Program-made: the position numbers and the translations under genes
Notes under the pieces: model-generated
What the model was told of the DNA's origin: nothing
The model's database searches: none
Seen by the model: only the letters and a program-made list of their open reading frames with translations
Source: Candidatus Acetothermia bacterium
GTDB taxonomy: Bacteria > Bipolaricaulota > Bipolaricaulia > Bipolaricaulales > Bipolaricaulaceae
Assembly (NCBI GenBank): GCA_003552425.1
Contig: PUMC01000117.1
Coordinates: 1-19,334, forward strand
DNA length: 19,334 nucleotides
Direction: 5' to 3'
Part shown: piece by piece, positions 8,009 through 15,155 of the stretch
How the letters are laid out: every line of letters begins with the position of its first letter
Numbering within the stretch: position 1 is the first letter of the stretch

Positions 8009-8693
8009 GCCGGGGGTGCAGCTGGAGAACGGACGCAGGGACCTCGGTGGTCACCGGACCCAAGAGGGCTCGGGCCAAGACCTCCGCCTTGCCTTCACCG
8101 CTCGCCAGGAGAACGATCTGCCCGGAGCGCATGATCGTCCTGATCCCCATGGAGATCCCCCAACGGGGCACGTTGGCCAGTCCGCCGAAGCGAGCGGCCT
8201 CCTTGCGGCGCGTGACCTCGGCAAGCGCCACGAAATGCGTACCCAGTGCCCATGGTGTGCCCGGCTCGTTGAACCCGATGTGCCCGTTGGGGCCGATACC
8301 CAGAACCATAAGTTCCACACCACCTGCCCGGCGCATGGCCTCATCGTAGGCTGTACACTCGGCCTGTTCGTCGGCGGGATTCGACATGGGGATGTACCGG
8401 TGCGCAGGAGGTGCGGCAAGCCTCTCCCAGAGGTGCTTCAGCATGTACGACCGGAAGCTGCGCGGATCGTCCTCGGGAAGACCCAGGTACTCGTCGAGGT
8501 TGAACGCGCAGACACCGGACAGATCGAGCAGCCCCCCCTGCTCGAGACCGACCAGCACATCGTACATCCCTCGTGGTGTGTCACCGGTAGGAAGGGCGAG
8601 CACGCTCCGTGGCTGGGTCAGCACCTGGCGCGCAACCAGACGGGCAGCGGTTGCCGACATATCCTTCGCGTTGCGTTCGATCAACAGGTTCAA
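7959..8693 (-). CDS. nagB: Glucosamine-6-phosphate deaminase
   Basis: 244 aa. Converts glucosamine 6-phosphate to fructose 6-phosphate and ammonia, feeding amino sugars into glycolysis. Family motifs are intact: LPTGDTPRG (phosphate loop, about 35-43), FNLDEYLGL (catalytic Asp) and GIGPNGHIGFNEPGTPW (catalytic His). It starts at TTG 8693, with GAGGAGGG six bases upstream inside nagA. The TTGA overlaps the nagA stop, so translation is probably coupled. It is shorter than E. coli NagB (266 aa), lacking some of the C-terminal region. Its 3' end overlaps the convergent DUF21 gene by 50 bases. Confidence 0.95.
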   Translation of the reverse strand: MNLLIERNAKDMSATAARLVARQVLTQPRSVLALPTGDTPRGMYDVLVGLEQGGLLDLSGVCAFNLDEYLGLPEDDPRSFRSYMLKHLWERLAAPPAHRYIPMSNPADEQAECTAYDEAMRRAGGVELMVLGIGPNGHIGFNEPGTPWALGTHFVALAEVTRRKEAARFGGLANVPRWGISMGIRTIMRSGQIVLLASGEGKAEVLARALLGPVTTEVPASVLQLHPRLTVVVDRPAAGALTTP

Positions 8694-9901
8694 GCGCGTC
8701 CCTCCTCGATGATGTGTCCGTCCGTTGGCGTCTCCGGTGTTGTGGCAAACGAATAACGGTTGAACACCATCGCCCCGCCGACGATCGTCCCGTGCACGGT
8801 GAGTTGCTCGTCGAAGACAACAAGATCAGCGTCCTTCCCCTCCTCCAATGTCCCCTTCTGCTGTGCGAGCCCAAGAAGCCTTGCTGGATTGAGCGTGGCG
8901 CAGCGCACGGCCTCGGGCAGCGTGCAACCGGTGTAGAGGATCAGGTTGCGCACGGCGTCGGGCATGGTCAACGTGCTGCCGGCGAGCCTGCCGTCGGCCA
9001 GACGCACCACACCCTCCCGAACGAACACCGGACCCCCAGCCAAGGTGTAGGTCCCGTCACCGAGTCCCGCGGCGGCGACGGCATCCGTGACCAGGCAGAC
9101 CCGTTCGAGGCCCTTCGTCTTGGCCACCAGCCGCACTGCTGCCGGGTGCACGTGCACACCGTCGCATATCAGCTGGACATACGCGTCGGACTCCAGGGCT
9201 GCGCCCACCGGTCCCGGCTCGCGGTGGTGAAAGCCGCGCATGGCGTTGAACAGGTGCGTGAACGCCTTCACTCCGCGCTCCAAGCTCTCCTTCGCCTCAT
9301 CGTACGTCGCATCCGAGTGCCCGAGCGACGGAACGGCACCCAAATCCCGCACCGCGCCGATCAGAGCCTCTGCTCCCGGCAACTCGGGGGCCATGGTGAC
9401 CATGCGAACCGTAGGTTCATGTCCCGCCACAATCTCAGCCAGTTTCGCCGCGGTCGCGGGGAGCGCGTACGCGGGGTCATGGGCTCCGGTTTGCGTGGGG
9501 GCGATGAACGGCCCCTCGAGGTGTGCACCGAGGATCGTCCGGTGTTCGACGCTGTCCACCGCGGCGATCGTCCGCCGGATGTGGGGAAGCGGTGCCGTGA
9601 TCGCGGTCGGCAGAAAGCCCGTCGTTCCGCAGCTCACGCACCACTCGGCGACAGCGCGAACGCCCGCGGGGTTTCCCTCTCCCACATCGTGACCCAGTGC
9701 GCCGTTGACCTGCAGATCGATGAACCCCGGTGCGACGAATAGGTCGGGAAGGCGGTACACGAACCCCTCAGATCCTGTGAACGGCCGTTGTTCGACGCGG
9801 ACGATTCTGTCGCCGGCCACCACCACATGACCGGCCACCAGCCTGTCGGGTAGGACGAGAGTGACGCTGTCGAGCACCAAGCGCTTGGGGGAGGAACTCA
9901 C
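8690..9901 (-). CDS. nagA: N-acetylglucosamine-6-phosphate deacetylase
   Basis: 403 aa from GTG 9901, with GGAGGGG six bases upstream; a GTG five codons earlier lies within that site. Removes acetate from N-acetylglucosamine 6-phosphate, the step before NagB. Amidohydrolase-fold motifs are in order: PGFIDLQVNG, HLEGPF (metal-binding Glu), GHSDATYDEA (metal His), THLFNAM, CDGVHVHP, LVTDAVAAAGLGDG (catalytic Asp), and the closing GTLEEGKDADLVVFD. It is first in a two-gene operon with nagB. No GlcNAc kinase, PTS or other amino-sugar transporter gene is seen in the window, so the substrate source (recycled cell wall or imported sugar) is not shown. Confidence 0.95.
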   Translation of the reverse strand: MSSSPKRLVLDSVTLVLPDRLVAGHVVVAGDRIVRVEQRPFTGSEGFVYRLPDLFVAPGFIDLQVNGALGHDVGEGNPAGVRAVAEWCVSCGTTGFLPTAITAPLPHIRRTIAAVDSVEHRTILGAHLEGPFIAPTQTGAHDPAYALPATAAKLAEIVAGHEPTVRMVTMAPELPGAEALIGAVRDLGAVPSLGHSDATYDEAKESLERGVKAFTHLFNAMRGFHHREPGPVGAALESDAYVQLICDGVHVHPAAVRLVAKTKGLERVCLVTDAVAAAGLGDGTYTLAGGPVFVREGVVRLADGRLAGSTLTMPDAVRNLILYTGCTLPEAVRCATLNPARLLGLAQQKGTLEEGKDADLVVFDEQLTVHGTIVGGAMVFNRYSFATTPETPTDGHIIEEGRA

Positions 9902-10041
9902 GCCGAACCCCTCCACCCTTCTTCGGGCAGCCGGGCGGACACACCCCGCCGTCGGCCTTGAAGCCCCTTCCGCTGGCCGGGGACCATCGGGCAAGGCCTG
10001 TTCAGGAGTTCGCGGGCAGCGATCACAGCACGTTCACCCAT
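9898..10041 (-). CDS. Possible 47-aa leader ORF upstream of nagA
   Basis: An ATG at 10041 opens 47 codons whose TGA overlaps the nagA GTG start in a GTGA. It lies wholly within the predicted nagA leader. It has no Shine-Dalgarno and starts about seven bases after the predicted transcript start. The product is Arg- and Gly-rich with no recognisable domain. It may be chance, a coupling ORF, or the true beginning of the operon. Confidence 0.2.
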   Translation of the reverse strand: MGERAVIAARELLNRPCPMVPGQRKGLQGRRRGVSARLPEEGWRGSA

Positions 10042-10054
10042 GAGCGCATTAAGG

Positions 10055-10083
10055 AGTATTGACCGCGATCCACCACCTGTCAA
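10055..10083 (-). promoter_or_regulatory. Sigma-70-type promoter of nagAB
   Basis: On the minus strand a perfect -35 TTGACA (10078-10083), a 17-base spacer and -10 AATACT (10055-10060). It is the only consensus -35/-10 pair I found in the window. Transcription should start near 10048, giving a leader of about 147 bases before nagA, far longer than others here. The upstream TPR gene ends at 10115, so nagAB can be transcribed independently. Confidence 0.65.
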
Positions 10084-10114
10084 CAGCTGCCGGATGTACA
10101 GGGAGCGTCCAGGC

Positions 10115-11854
10115 TCAGCCAGCCAGCGTTGTCGGCAGCCCCAGCAGCCGGAGGATCTCCACAAAGCGCGCATCGTCGCGCACCCCATGTGGCAGGGGCC
10201 AAACCCCGATCAGACGTACCAGATAGTCACGACTCCGGACAGCCTCTCCAAGACCGCGGTAGCCCTCGTCGAGCTCGTCCAGCCACAACCGGGCCACCGC
10301 GATCACGGTCTGTGCTCCTTCTGTTCCGTGCGGAACGAGGGCATCCAACACCTCGTGGGCTGCCGGCGCATCCCCCGCCATCGCGTACACAAGGGCGCGG
10401 AAGCCCCGGATCTCCCGCGCCAGGGCGGGGCACAGCCATCCGTGACGGCGGTCAAGAAGCGCAAGGTGGGCGAGCGCTTCCTGAGGTGCGCTGTGCATGG
10501 CATCGGCGAGGGCCAGGGTGATGCGGACATCGCAGAAGTACAGGTCCTCAGTACATGCAGCTTCGAGAAGCCCGCGCGCCTCGTCTTCGGCACCGGCAAG
10601 CAAGAGACCCAGACCCAGGTACGTGGACCAGAACAGTGTGTTGGGATCGTCCGCCGCGCGACGGAGCGCCTCGAGCGCAGCCTCGCGTTGACCATGGCAG
10701 AGGAGGTGCAAGCCTCGCTCCGCCTCGACTTCAACGTTGTCCGGTTGTTCGCTCTGTGCGGCCTCCAGCTGCTCCCAGGCCTCCTTCCACGCACCCTCCG
10801 CCTGAAAGGCGTGGGCCAGCACGATCCGCGCGGGCATGAAGCCCGGGGAGAGTTCCAGCGTCTCGCGCCATTGGCCAACGGCCTCCTCGTACTGGCCCGC
10901 GCTGTACAAGAGATTCCCGGCCACAGTGCCGATGATCGCGGAGAGTGGATCGAGGGCCAACGCACGCCGCACCTGCTCCAGGGCTTCGTCCGTACGACCG
11001 GTTATGTGAAGAAGGTTCGCCAGCCAGTGATACGCAGGGGCATAGCTGGGAGCGAGGTCGATGGCGAGGCGAAGTTCGGTCTCGGCCTCCAGGTAGGCGT
11101 AGTCCTCCATCAGCATCACCGCCCGTGAGGCGTGCGGCTCACCGAGCGAGGGGTCGCGCTCGATGGCCCGCTCCGCCGCCTCGCGTGCGTTGGCGATCGC
11201 TTCCTTTCTCGAACCGTAGCCGCGGTTGGCCATCACGGCATAGGCGTCCGCAAGGCCCGCATACGCCGACGCGTAGGCCGGATCACGCTGGATCGCCTGG
11301 CTGAACAGCACGATGGACCGCTCGATCGCCTCGCGGGAACGCTGATTCCAGAAGTGTCGGCCCCGCATGTACAGCATGTAGGCGTCCATGTCCCTGGTAG
11401 GCTGCGACCTACGCGGGAACCGCCGCTCCGGCAGCAGCTCACCCTGCAGAACGGTCGTCACTTGCTCGGCGACCTCCTCCTGCAGCGCGAAGACATCCTC
11501 CAGCCTCCTGTCGTACGCTTGCGACCAGAGGCACTCCTCGGTTGCCCCATCGACAAGCTGCAAAGTGATCCGTAGAGCATCGCCAGCAATACGAACGCTA
11601 CCCTCGAGCACTGCCGCGACATCCAGCTCGTCGGCGATGTCGACGATCCGCTTGCCAGATTCCTTGTACTTCACGACCGATGTGTGGGCGATCACGCGGA
11701 TAAGGCCTGTCTTGGACATCGTGAAGATGAGTTCCTCGGTCATACCGTCGGCGAAGTACGCATCCCGAGGGTCAGGGCTGGTGTTACCCAAGGGCAGGAC
11801 CGCGATGCGTTGCTCCTTGAAGACGGACGCGTCGCTTCTTCCCGGGGGTGCCAA
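10115..11854 (-). CDS. FlgO-like domain plus TPR repeat protein
   Basis: About 579 aa from TTG 11854, chosen because an extended -10 (11876-11884) lies inside the longer open frame (back to 12019) and GGGAGG lies about ten bases upstream; GTG 11866 is an alternative. Residues about 17-135 match the domain often seen between an N-terminal effector and TPRs in CadC-like regulators, adenylate cyclases and Ser/Thr kinases: IAVLPLGNTSPDPRDAYFADGMTEEL, VLEGSVRIAGDALRIT, LWSQAYDR. From about 165 to the end are tandem tetratricopeptide repeats with Ala/Leu/Tyr spacing (RDPAYASAYAGLADAY, DLAPSYAPAYHWLANLL). The usual N-terminal DNA-binding or catalytic domain is absent, and I see no signal peptide. 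Probably a cytoplasmic protein-interaction scaffold or sensor; partner unknown. Confidence 0.82.
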   Translation of the reverse strand: MAPPGRSDASVFKEQRIAVLPLGNTSPDPRDAYFADGMTEELIFTMSKTGLIRVIAHTSVVKYKESGKRIVDIADELDVAAVLEGSVRIAGDALRITLQLVDGATEECLWSQAYDRRLEDVFALQEEVAEQVTTVLQGELLPERRFPRRSQPTRDMDAYMLYMRGRHFWNQRSREAIERSIVLFSQAIQRDPAYASAYAGLADAYAVMANRGYGSRKEAIANAREAAERAIERDPSLGEPHASRAVMLMEDYAYLEAETELRLAIDLAPSYAPAYHWLANLLHITGRTDEALEQVRRALALDPLSAIIGTVAGNLLYSAGQYEEAVGQWRETLELSPGFMPARIVLAHAFQAEGAWKEAWEQLEAAQSEQPDNVEVEAERGLHLLCHGQREAALEALRRAADDPNTLFWSTYLGLGLLLAGAEDEARGLLEAACTEDLYFCDVRITLALADAMHSAPQEALAHLALLDRRHGWLCPALAREIRGFRALVYAMAGDAPAAHEVLDALVPHGTEGAQTVIAVARLWLDELDEGYRGLGEAVRSRDYLVRLIGVWPLPHGVRDDARFVEILRLLGLPTTLAG

Positions 11855-11875
11855 GGCTCCGACCACCTCCCGGCC

Positions 11876-11884
11876 ACTATAGCA
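11876..11884 (-). promoter_or_regulatory. Extended -10 promoter of the TPR gene
   Basis: Minus-strand TGCTATAGT, followed by G, is the same ten-base sequence as before the HD-GYP gene at 2125. It ends 21 bases before the TTG start at 11854. Confidence 0.55.
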
Positions 11885-11997
11885 CCGTACGGCGGCCATC
11901 GGCCCGGAACGCGCGATCCAGGTGAGCGCTGGGCCACCTACGCGCATAATCGAGATCTGAATCAGGTGGTTCGCAAATTCGGACGTCTCGGTTGAAC

Positions 11998-12003
11998 TAT
12001 CCT
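11998..12003 (+). promoter_or_regulatory. Candidate -10 box of proC
   Basis: TATCCT lies 30 bases before ATG 12034, the usual distance for the Shine-Dalgarno class of genes in this window. No clear -35. Confidence 0.4.
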
Positions 12004-12033
12004 GGTCAAGAACGCACACGCAGGGTGGGAGCT

Positions 12034-12843
12034 ATGGACAGGAAGATTGCGATCATCGGAGTGGGCAAGCTGGGGGGGACGCTGTGCAGCGCGCTGATTG
12101 AGCGAGGCGTGGTCGCGCCGGAGCAGCTCGTGGGCACAACGGCGCACCCAGCGTCGGCGGAACGGGCGGCGGCACAGCTGGGCATCCGTGTCCTCACGGA
12201 CAACAAGGAAGCAGCTGGAGAGGCCGACCTGATTGTCCTTTCCGTCAAACCGCAGGGGATGGGGCAGGTTCTTCAGGAACTCAAACCGGTGGTCACGCCG
12301 GAGCAGGTTGTGCTCACCCTGGCAGCCGCCGTGACCACGAGGTTCGTCGAGGATGCGCTTGCCACAGGTGTTCCCGTGCTGCGGGCCATGCCGAACCTTC
12401 CCGCCCTGATCGGCAAGGGGATGACCGTGCTTTGCGCGGGCCGGCGGGCAGGGCCAGCGCACGTGGCCCTCGCCAGGGAGATCTTCGCCGCGGTGGGGCA
12501 AGTCGCCGAGATCGACAGTGAGGACCTGATGGATGCAGCAACGGGCCTCTCGGGAAGCGGCCCCGCGTACGGCTACATCATCATCGAGTCGTTGGCTGAG
12601 GGCGGGGTCAAGGCGGGTCTTCGACGCTCGCTGGCCACGACCATGGCCGCACAGGCGATTCTCGGGGCAGCGGCCATGGTGCTCGAGACAGGGCAGCACC
12701 CTGCGCTCCTCAAGGACATGGTGACGACACCGGCCGGCACAACAGTGAACGGCCTGATGGCCCTGGAAGAGGGCAACATTCGTGTGGCGCTGATCAAGGC
12801 CGTAGAGGCCGCCACAGCCAAGGCAAAGGAACTGTCGCGCTAG
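12034..12843 (+). CDS. proC: Pyrroline-5-carboxylate reductase
   Basis: 269 aa, normal for the family. Last step of proline synthesis: reduces 1-pyrroline-5-carboxylate to proline with NAD(P)H. The N-terminal Rossmann motif is IGVGKLGGTL (GxGxxG), followed by LSVKPQ and VLRAMPNLPALIGKGMTVL. The C-terminal dimer and active-site signature is GLSGSGPAYGYIIIESLAEGG together with TTPAGTTVNGL and ALEEGNIR. ATG 12034 is preceded by GGTGGGAG. No proA or proB is in the window, so the gene is separate from the rest of the pathway. Its TAG stop overlaps that of the convergent P-loop gene. Confidence 0.96.
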   Translation: MDRKIAIIGVGKLGGTLCSALIERGVVAPEQLVGTTAHPASAERAAAQLGIRVLTDNKEAAGEADLIVLSVKPQGMGQVLQELKPVVTPEQVVLTLAAAVTTRFVEDALATGVPVLRAMPNLPALIGKGMTVLCAGRRAGPAHVALAREIFAAVGQVAEIDSEDLMDAATGLSGSGPAYGYIIIESLAEGGVKAGLRRSLATTMAAQAILGAAAMVLETGQHPALLKDMVTTPAGTTVNGLMALEEGNIRVALIKAVEAATAKAKELSR

Positions 12844-13445
12844 CCCGCGGGGGCGGATCCCCGACTCCGGGCAACGGCGTTCAGCCACCGGCGGGTCTCG
12901 GCGGGAGACCGTAGGCGGATGACCGTGAGGTGTGCATGCTCCGCACGGGAAAGGAGATCCGAGTACTGGCGCTTCCGCCGGGGATGGGTACGGATGGCCC
13001 AGATAAGGATCGAGTCGCGGGACATGAACGAAAGCCGAAAGCTCTCACGGTTTCCGTGAGATAACGCCTCTCTGGTGCGTGCCCTGCGGATCGTGCGCCT
13101 TAGCAACTGCACGAACACTGGGAGGAACTTGTAGTCGAGCCATACCACCGTGTCGGCACGCTGCCAGACGATGTTGCGAACACTCCCGCAGTTTCCGTCG
13201 ACCACCCACGCAGAACCGCGGGTGCTCGCCTCGACAAGGTGGCGCAGTTCCTCCTCGGGCCGGTTCGTCCAGCCGGGAAGCCAAGCCAGGGCATCGAGTT
13301 CGATGAACGGGCATCCGCGTGCCTTGGCGATGGCTGCTCCCACGGACGTCTTCCCCGAGCCGCAGGTGCCGACGACGTTGATCCTCTGTCCGGGAATCGT
13401 CAACTGCTGTTGCGCACTGCGGCAGGGCGTTGCTCGCTCACTCAC
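12840..13445 (-). CDS. P-loop nucleotide kinase-like protein (topology-modulation/FlaR-like)
   Basis: 201 aa from GTG 13445. Walker A is GTCGSGKT (residues about 27-34), followed by FIELDALAWLPGWTNRPEEELR, VVDGNCGSVRNIVWQRADTVVWLDY (Walker B-like) and an Arg-rich lid region. This is the layout of the adenylate kinase-like family annotated as DNA topology modulation protein or FlaR; the real substrate is not established. The start was chosen because TACACT ends eight bases upstream with no Shine-Dalgarno; ATG 13469 lies upstream of that box and would be outside the transcript. A TTG at residue 15 nearer the P-loop is another choice. Convergent with proC. Confidence 0.78.
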   Translation of the reverse strand: MSERATPCRSAQQQLTIPGQRINVVGTCGSGKTSVGAAIAKARGCPFIELDALAWLPGWTNRPEEELRHLVEASTRGSAWVVDGNCGSVRNIVWQRADTVVWLDYKFLPVFVQLLRRTIRRARTREALSHGNRESFRLSFMSRDSILIWAIRTHPRRKRQYSDLLSRAEHAHLTVIRLRSPAETRRWLNAVARSRGSAPAG

Positions 13446-13453
13446 GGGCCTTG

Positions 13454-13459
13454 AGTGTA
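13454..13459 (-). promoter_or_regulatory. -10-like TACACT box just before the P-loop gene start (leaderless type)
   Basis: Minus-strand TACACT ends eight bases before GTG 13445, and no ribosome-binding site intervenes. Confidence 0.4.
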
Positions 13460-13497
13460 ACCGGCGCATCCGCAGGGCGCCGGCGGTCGGATCCCGT

Positions 13498-13710
13498 CTA
13501 TCCTGGTGGTTCGCTGGTCTCGCACTGGCCGTGCAGCAGGGCCACGATGGAGTGGGCTACGCACTGCCCACACACATATCCGGAGAAGCTCCCTTCTTCC
13601 ACACACGCTGCGAAATCGGCTTCCGATGACGGCATGCCGCAGGTCTCACACTGCCAAGCATCATCAGGTTGCACGCTGAGAATCTTCACTGTTGTATGCA
13701 CTTCCTCCAT
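13498..13710 (-). CDS. 70-aa zinc-ribbon-like protein
   Basis: Small cytoplasmic protein with two CxxC knuckles, C21/C24 (WQCETCG) and C47/C50 (YVCGQC), plus C36 and C63. The spacing fits a zinc ribbon. AGGAGG stands four bases before the ATG, strong support that this short gene is real. I do not recognise the family; no catalytic residues are evident. An inverted repeat lies 32-50 bases upstream, where its promoter should be. It is separated from the P-loop gene by 52 bases on the same strand. Confidence 0.75.
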   Translation of the reverse strand: MEEVHTTVKILSVQPDDAWQCETCGMPSSEADFAACVEEGSFSGYVCGQCVAHSIVALLHGQCETSEPPG

Positions 13711-13741
13711 GCATCCTCCTGTTCTACGTCGATATCACCGT

Positions 13742-13760
13742 TGCTTCCCAACGGGAAGCA
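13742..13760. promoter_or_regulatory. Perfect 19-base inverted repeat, candidate operator
   Basis: TGCTTCCC-AAC-GGGAAGCA: eight-base arms around a three-base centre. It sits 32-50 bases upstream of the zinc-ribbon gene, over the expected -10/-35 zone, and about 245 bases before the divergent PH-like gene. It has no following T-run and no gene ends next to it, so an operator is likelier than a terminator. Confidence 0.5.
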
Positions 13761-14005
13761 CCTCCCCGCAACCTTAGGGACTCGGACGCCTATGTCAAGG
13801 GGACACATGTGGTGGCGCTGAAGGCATCGCCCACTTCTCTCCATGACGCGCCTGCGCTACGATGAAGCACACGGGGAGACGCCCTCTGCCGCTCTTTCGT
13901 AACGGGTACGTGAACTGTGCCCGGCAGGCGGCGGTAACCTGCGTGCAACAGCGGACACGATAGGCCCGCATGACGCAGTGCGTCGGCGAAAAGGAGGGTG
14001 TTGCT

Positions 14006-14548
14006 ATGGCGGATCAGAGCGGCACTACACAGGACAGGACTGGAGAGCGGATCGTCGGCCTCATCCCTGCTGTTCGGAGGAAGACGGGCTTGTTCTCGTC
14101 GAAGGTGTACAACTTGGTTGTGACGGATCGGCGGATTCTGTTCGCTGAAGCGAGCAAGGAACTGCTCAAGCAGGCGGCTGCGGACGCCACCTGGGAATCG
14201 AAAGAGCAAGGCAAAGGCTTTCTCGCATCGACAATGTCAACGGCCACCTCGTCGACGCGGGTCTACCAGAAGTACTGGGAGATGGCACCCAAGGACATCC
14301 TCGCCGAAACGTCCGGGAATTACGCCGTGGCCCTGGAGGACGTGAAGAGCGTCCGCTTCGTCATCTGGGACCCAACCACGCGGCTGCAACACCAGGAGAT
14401 GGGCCCGTCAGGGAAGGACGCGATGGTGATCAGGACACGGGGCGAGAAGATCAAGACGAACTTCGAGTACTGGCTGGGCCCCCAGCCGCAAAACGCAGAA
14501 GAGGCAAGGAGCCTTCTGCGACAGGTCCTCGGGAAGAGGGTAGGCTGA
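14006..14548 (+). CDS. Bacterial PH-like domain protein, function unknown
   Basis: 180 aa from ATG 14006, chosen over ATG 13970 because AAGGAGGG lies seven bases upstream. The opening GLIPAVRRKTGLFSSKVYNLVVTDRRILFAE resembles the beta-strand start of bacterial PH-like (bPH) domains, where a turn carries a TDRRI motif. A charged middle section, about residues 48-95, includes GFLASTMSTATSS. A second strand-rich part follows, with ALEDVKSVRF and AMVIRTRGEKIKTNFEYW, then a closing helix (AEEARSLLRQVLGK). No signal peptide or membrane segment. Such domains bind lipids or proteins; no ligand can be inferred. The domain call rests on pattern memory only. The 295 bases upstream hold only the inverted repeat and a possible TACGAT at 13858. 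Confidence 0.65.
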   Translation: MADQSGTTQDRTGERIVGLIPAVRRKTGLFSSKVYNLVVTDRRILFAEASKELLKQAAADATWESKEQGKGFLASTMSTATSSTRVYQKYWEMAPKDILAETSGNYAVALEDVKSVRFVIWDPTTRLQHQEMGPSGKDAMVIRTRGEKIKTNFEYWLGPQPQNAEEARSLLRQVLGKRVG

Positions 14549-14568
14549 GGCACCTCGGTGGCTCAGCC
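14543..14568. terminator. Hairpin between convergent genes, likely shared terminator
   Basis: GGCTGAG (14543-14549) pairs with CTCAGCC (14562-14568), and inside it CAC pairs with GTG around a CTCG loop. It spans the stop of the PH-like gene and most of the 23-base gap to the convergent gene. There is no U-run, so strength is uncertain. Confidence 0.5.
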
Positions 14569-14571
14569 CGC

Positions 14572-15009
14572 TCAGTCCACCCACCAATGACCGTCCGACC
14601 TACGGAACGTGACGGTCTCGGTGAACCCATCGAAGTCGAACTCAAACCGCAGCTCATCCTCAGCTTCGTGGGTGAGCTGCCGGTCGGTGAACGCACGGCC
14701 AAAGCTTCGAAATCCTTCCCTGAACTCGGCATCGCCGATCTCAGCGCGCACTTCATCCCAAGACTCCCGAATCTCCTGGCGTTCGTCGGGGTGTGTGAAC
14801 TCCATGAGGGCATCGATGTCGGCCGCCAGAAGCGCTCGCTCGAAATTCTGAGCTGCCTCGTGGGGGGTTGCCGCTTCTGCAGGTGATGTCCCTGGTCCCC
14901 GCCCCAAGACGAGAACGAGAACGACGACGATCACCGCCACGACCACCAGACCCCCACCACCCATCAAGGCGAGCGTCTTACGGTTCTTCCCTCCCCACTT
15001 GCTTGCCAT
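14572..15009 (-). CDS. Membrane-anchored NTF2-like (DUF4878-type) small protein
   Basis: 145 aa. A single uncleaved membrane anchor (about residues 13-36, GGGGLVVVAVIVVVLVLVLG) follows a short basic N-terminus, so the rest faces outside the cytoplasm. The soluble domain begins ATPHEAAQNFERALLAADIDALMEFTHP and ends FRRSDGHWWVD, the helix-plus-sheet pattern of NTF2-like/DUF4878 proteins, which often sit in envelope proteins of unknown role. It is strongly acidic. GGGAGG precedes the ATG. It follows the LamG-like lipoprotein gene on the same strand after 146 bases that carry its own possible promoter. Confidence 0.7.
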   Translation of the reverse strand: MASKWGGKNRKTLALMGGGGLVVVAVIVVVLVLVLGRGPGTSPAEAATPHEAAQNFERALLAADIDALMEFTHPDERQEIRESWDEVRAEIGDAEFREGFRSFGRAFTDRQLTHEAEDELRFEFDFDGFTETVTFRRSDGHWWVD

Positions 15010-15031
15010 AACCTACCGCCTCCCACTATCT

Positions 15032-15037
15032 ACAATA
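15032..15037 (-). promoter_or_regulatory. Candidate -10 box of the NTF2-like gene
   Basis: Minus-strand TATTGT lies 22 bases before ATG 15009. Confidence 0.35.
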
Positions 15038-15155
15038 TGTTGCAGAACCACTCTATCATGTTCGTGTTCGGCCGCCAACTCTCTCTCGCCTCCTCCAACT
15101 GCGTGTTCAGACAGGGAGCATCGCCTACCCGGGCTAACCGTCCCGCTGTCCACCG

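Noticed and set aside
8609..9742. 377-codon plus-strand frame opposite nagA
   Set aside because: nagA has all family motifs on the other strand; the plus-strand product has none.
10040..11128. 362-codon plus-strand frame opposite the TPR gene
   Set aside because: The TPR repeats are clear on the minus strand; this frame shows no domain and no ribosome site.
11855..12019. N-terminal extension of the TPR frame
   Set aside because: It contains the extended -10 TGCTATAGT and has no domain-like sequence, so it is probably upstream of the transcript.
13790..14209. 139-codon minus-strand frame
   Set aside because: It overlaps the PH-like gene, which has a perfect Shine-Dalgarno; the product has no recognisable features.
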